NCBI RefSeq assembly: GCF_000420725.1
Contig: NZ_ATVM01000020.1
Coordinates: 1-52,357 of the forward strand
DNA from: Marinococcus halotolerans DSM 16375
Lineage (GTDB): Bacteria > Bacillota > Bacilli > Bacillales > Marinococcaceae
DNA length: 52,357 bases
Direction: 5' to 3'
Below the pieces are notes generated by a model. It saw only the letters and a program-made list of their open reading frames with translations, was not told the origin of the DNA and did no database searches. A program made the translations under genes and the position numbers. Positions 52,268-52,357 of the stretch are shown piece after piece (position 1 is the stretch's first letter; every line of letters starts with the position of its first letter).

Positions 52268-52357
52268 ATGCTCCCCTTTAAGTAGACAGATGAAATAAAT
52301 CATCTGTTTTGCTTAGAGGGGAGCATTTTTATGCCTTATCGAGGATATACGACCGAG
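52268..52357 (+). mobile_element. Left end of an insertion sequence (possibly IS3/IS150 group)
   Basis: TGCTCCCCTTTAAGTAGACA near 52269 resembles IS3/IS150-type left ends (TG start and an AAGTAGACA-like core). A 10-bp outer inverted repeat (ATGCTCCCCT at 52268-52277, AGGGGAGCAT at 52317-52326) and an inner ACAGATGA/TCATCTGT (52286-52293, 52300-52307) form a long imperfect hairpin before an ATG at 52331. The element runs off the window, so the family is tentative. Confidence 0.6.
52331..52357 (+). CDS. First codons of a probable transposase OrfA (cut by window end)
   Basis: Nine codons (MPYRGYTTE) are visible after GAGGGGAG and a seven-base spacer. The start of an IS-encoded protein is inferred from its place just inside the element's left end; too little is present for a family call. 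Confidence 0.5.

Overview
The window is a chromosomal stretch of a Bacillaceae-type Firmicute. Gene order follows the Bacillus subtilis murAA-atp-upp-glyA-ywlG-rpiB-ywlE-ywlC-prmC-prfA-tdk-rpmE-rho-glpX-murAB-tal-fbaA-spo0F-ywjG-pyrG-rpoE-argS backbone, and the sequence carries Gram-positive regulatory sites (cre, Rex, PurR, DnaA boxes). Base composition looks close to even, many proteins are strongly acidic, and the ATP synthase a subunit has a lysine known from alkaliphiles. These fit a halotolerant or alkaliphilic genus related to Alkalicoccus or Salisediminibacterium. That genus-level guess is inference only.

Layout: 1-410 is the right end of an IS1182-type insertion sequence. 422-9423 (minus) holds murAA, a DUF1146 gene and the complete F1Fo ATP synthase operon atpIBEFHAGDC, whose likely promoter is at 9632-9660. 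9894-17622 (minus) holds upp, a peroxiredoxin, glyA (with a PurR-like operator), ywlG, rpiB, ywlE, ywlC, prmC and prfA, with a cluster of DnaA boxes at the ywlC start. 17833-19161 (plus) is an inserted CoA-disulfide reductase. 19220-26662 (minus) holds tdk, a zinc-free L31, rho, glpX, murAB, transaldolase, fbaA and spo0F; ywjG is divergent. 27359-30039 (minus) is rpoE-pyrG, with a pyrG promoter and attenuator of the GGG-slippage type, separated from the pyrG reading frame by about 300 bp of structured repeats. 30201-34712 is an accessory block: yhdT-panF, a small conserved gene, a second copy of the repeats, a GNAT acetyltransferase and cstA. 34754-36866 is ywiB-argS.

37026-44145 is a sugar module. 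A membrane-anchored sugar-binding sensor, a YesM-type kinase and a YesN/AraC-type regulator overlap by 4 nt each, and they sit upstream of a lipoprotein plus two permeases with no ATPase. cre sites lie at both promoters. 44271-52151 is a looser set: an ornithine-cyclodeaminase-like enzyme, an aldo/keto reductase, an orphan 79-residue protein, an RsbR-like STAS protein, an NAD-binding protein, a small membrane protein, a Rex-controlled lactate dehydrogenase, an SEC-C/HTH protein and DoxX. At 52268 a second insertion sequence begins and runs off the window.

The observations most worth following are the structured repeat family (two loci, three long units whose arms differ in sequence but keep the same nested fold), the pyrG attenuator split from its gene by those repeats, the DnaA-box cluster at ywlC, and the lack of spoIIR and spoIID at their usual positions although spo0F remains. 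I found no CRISPR array, tRNA, rRNA, prophage or evident defence island.
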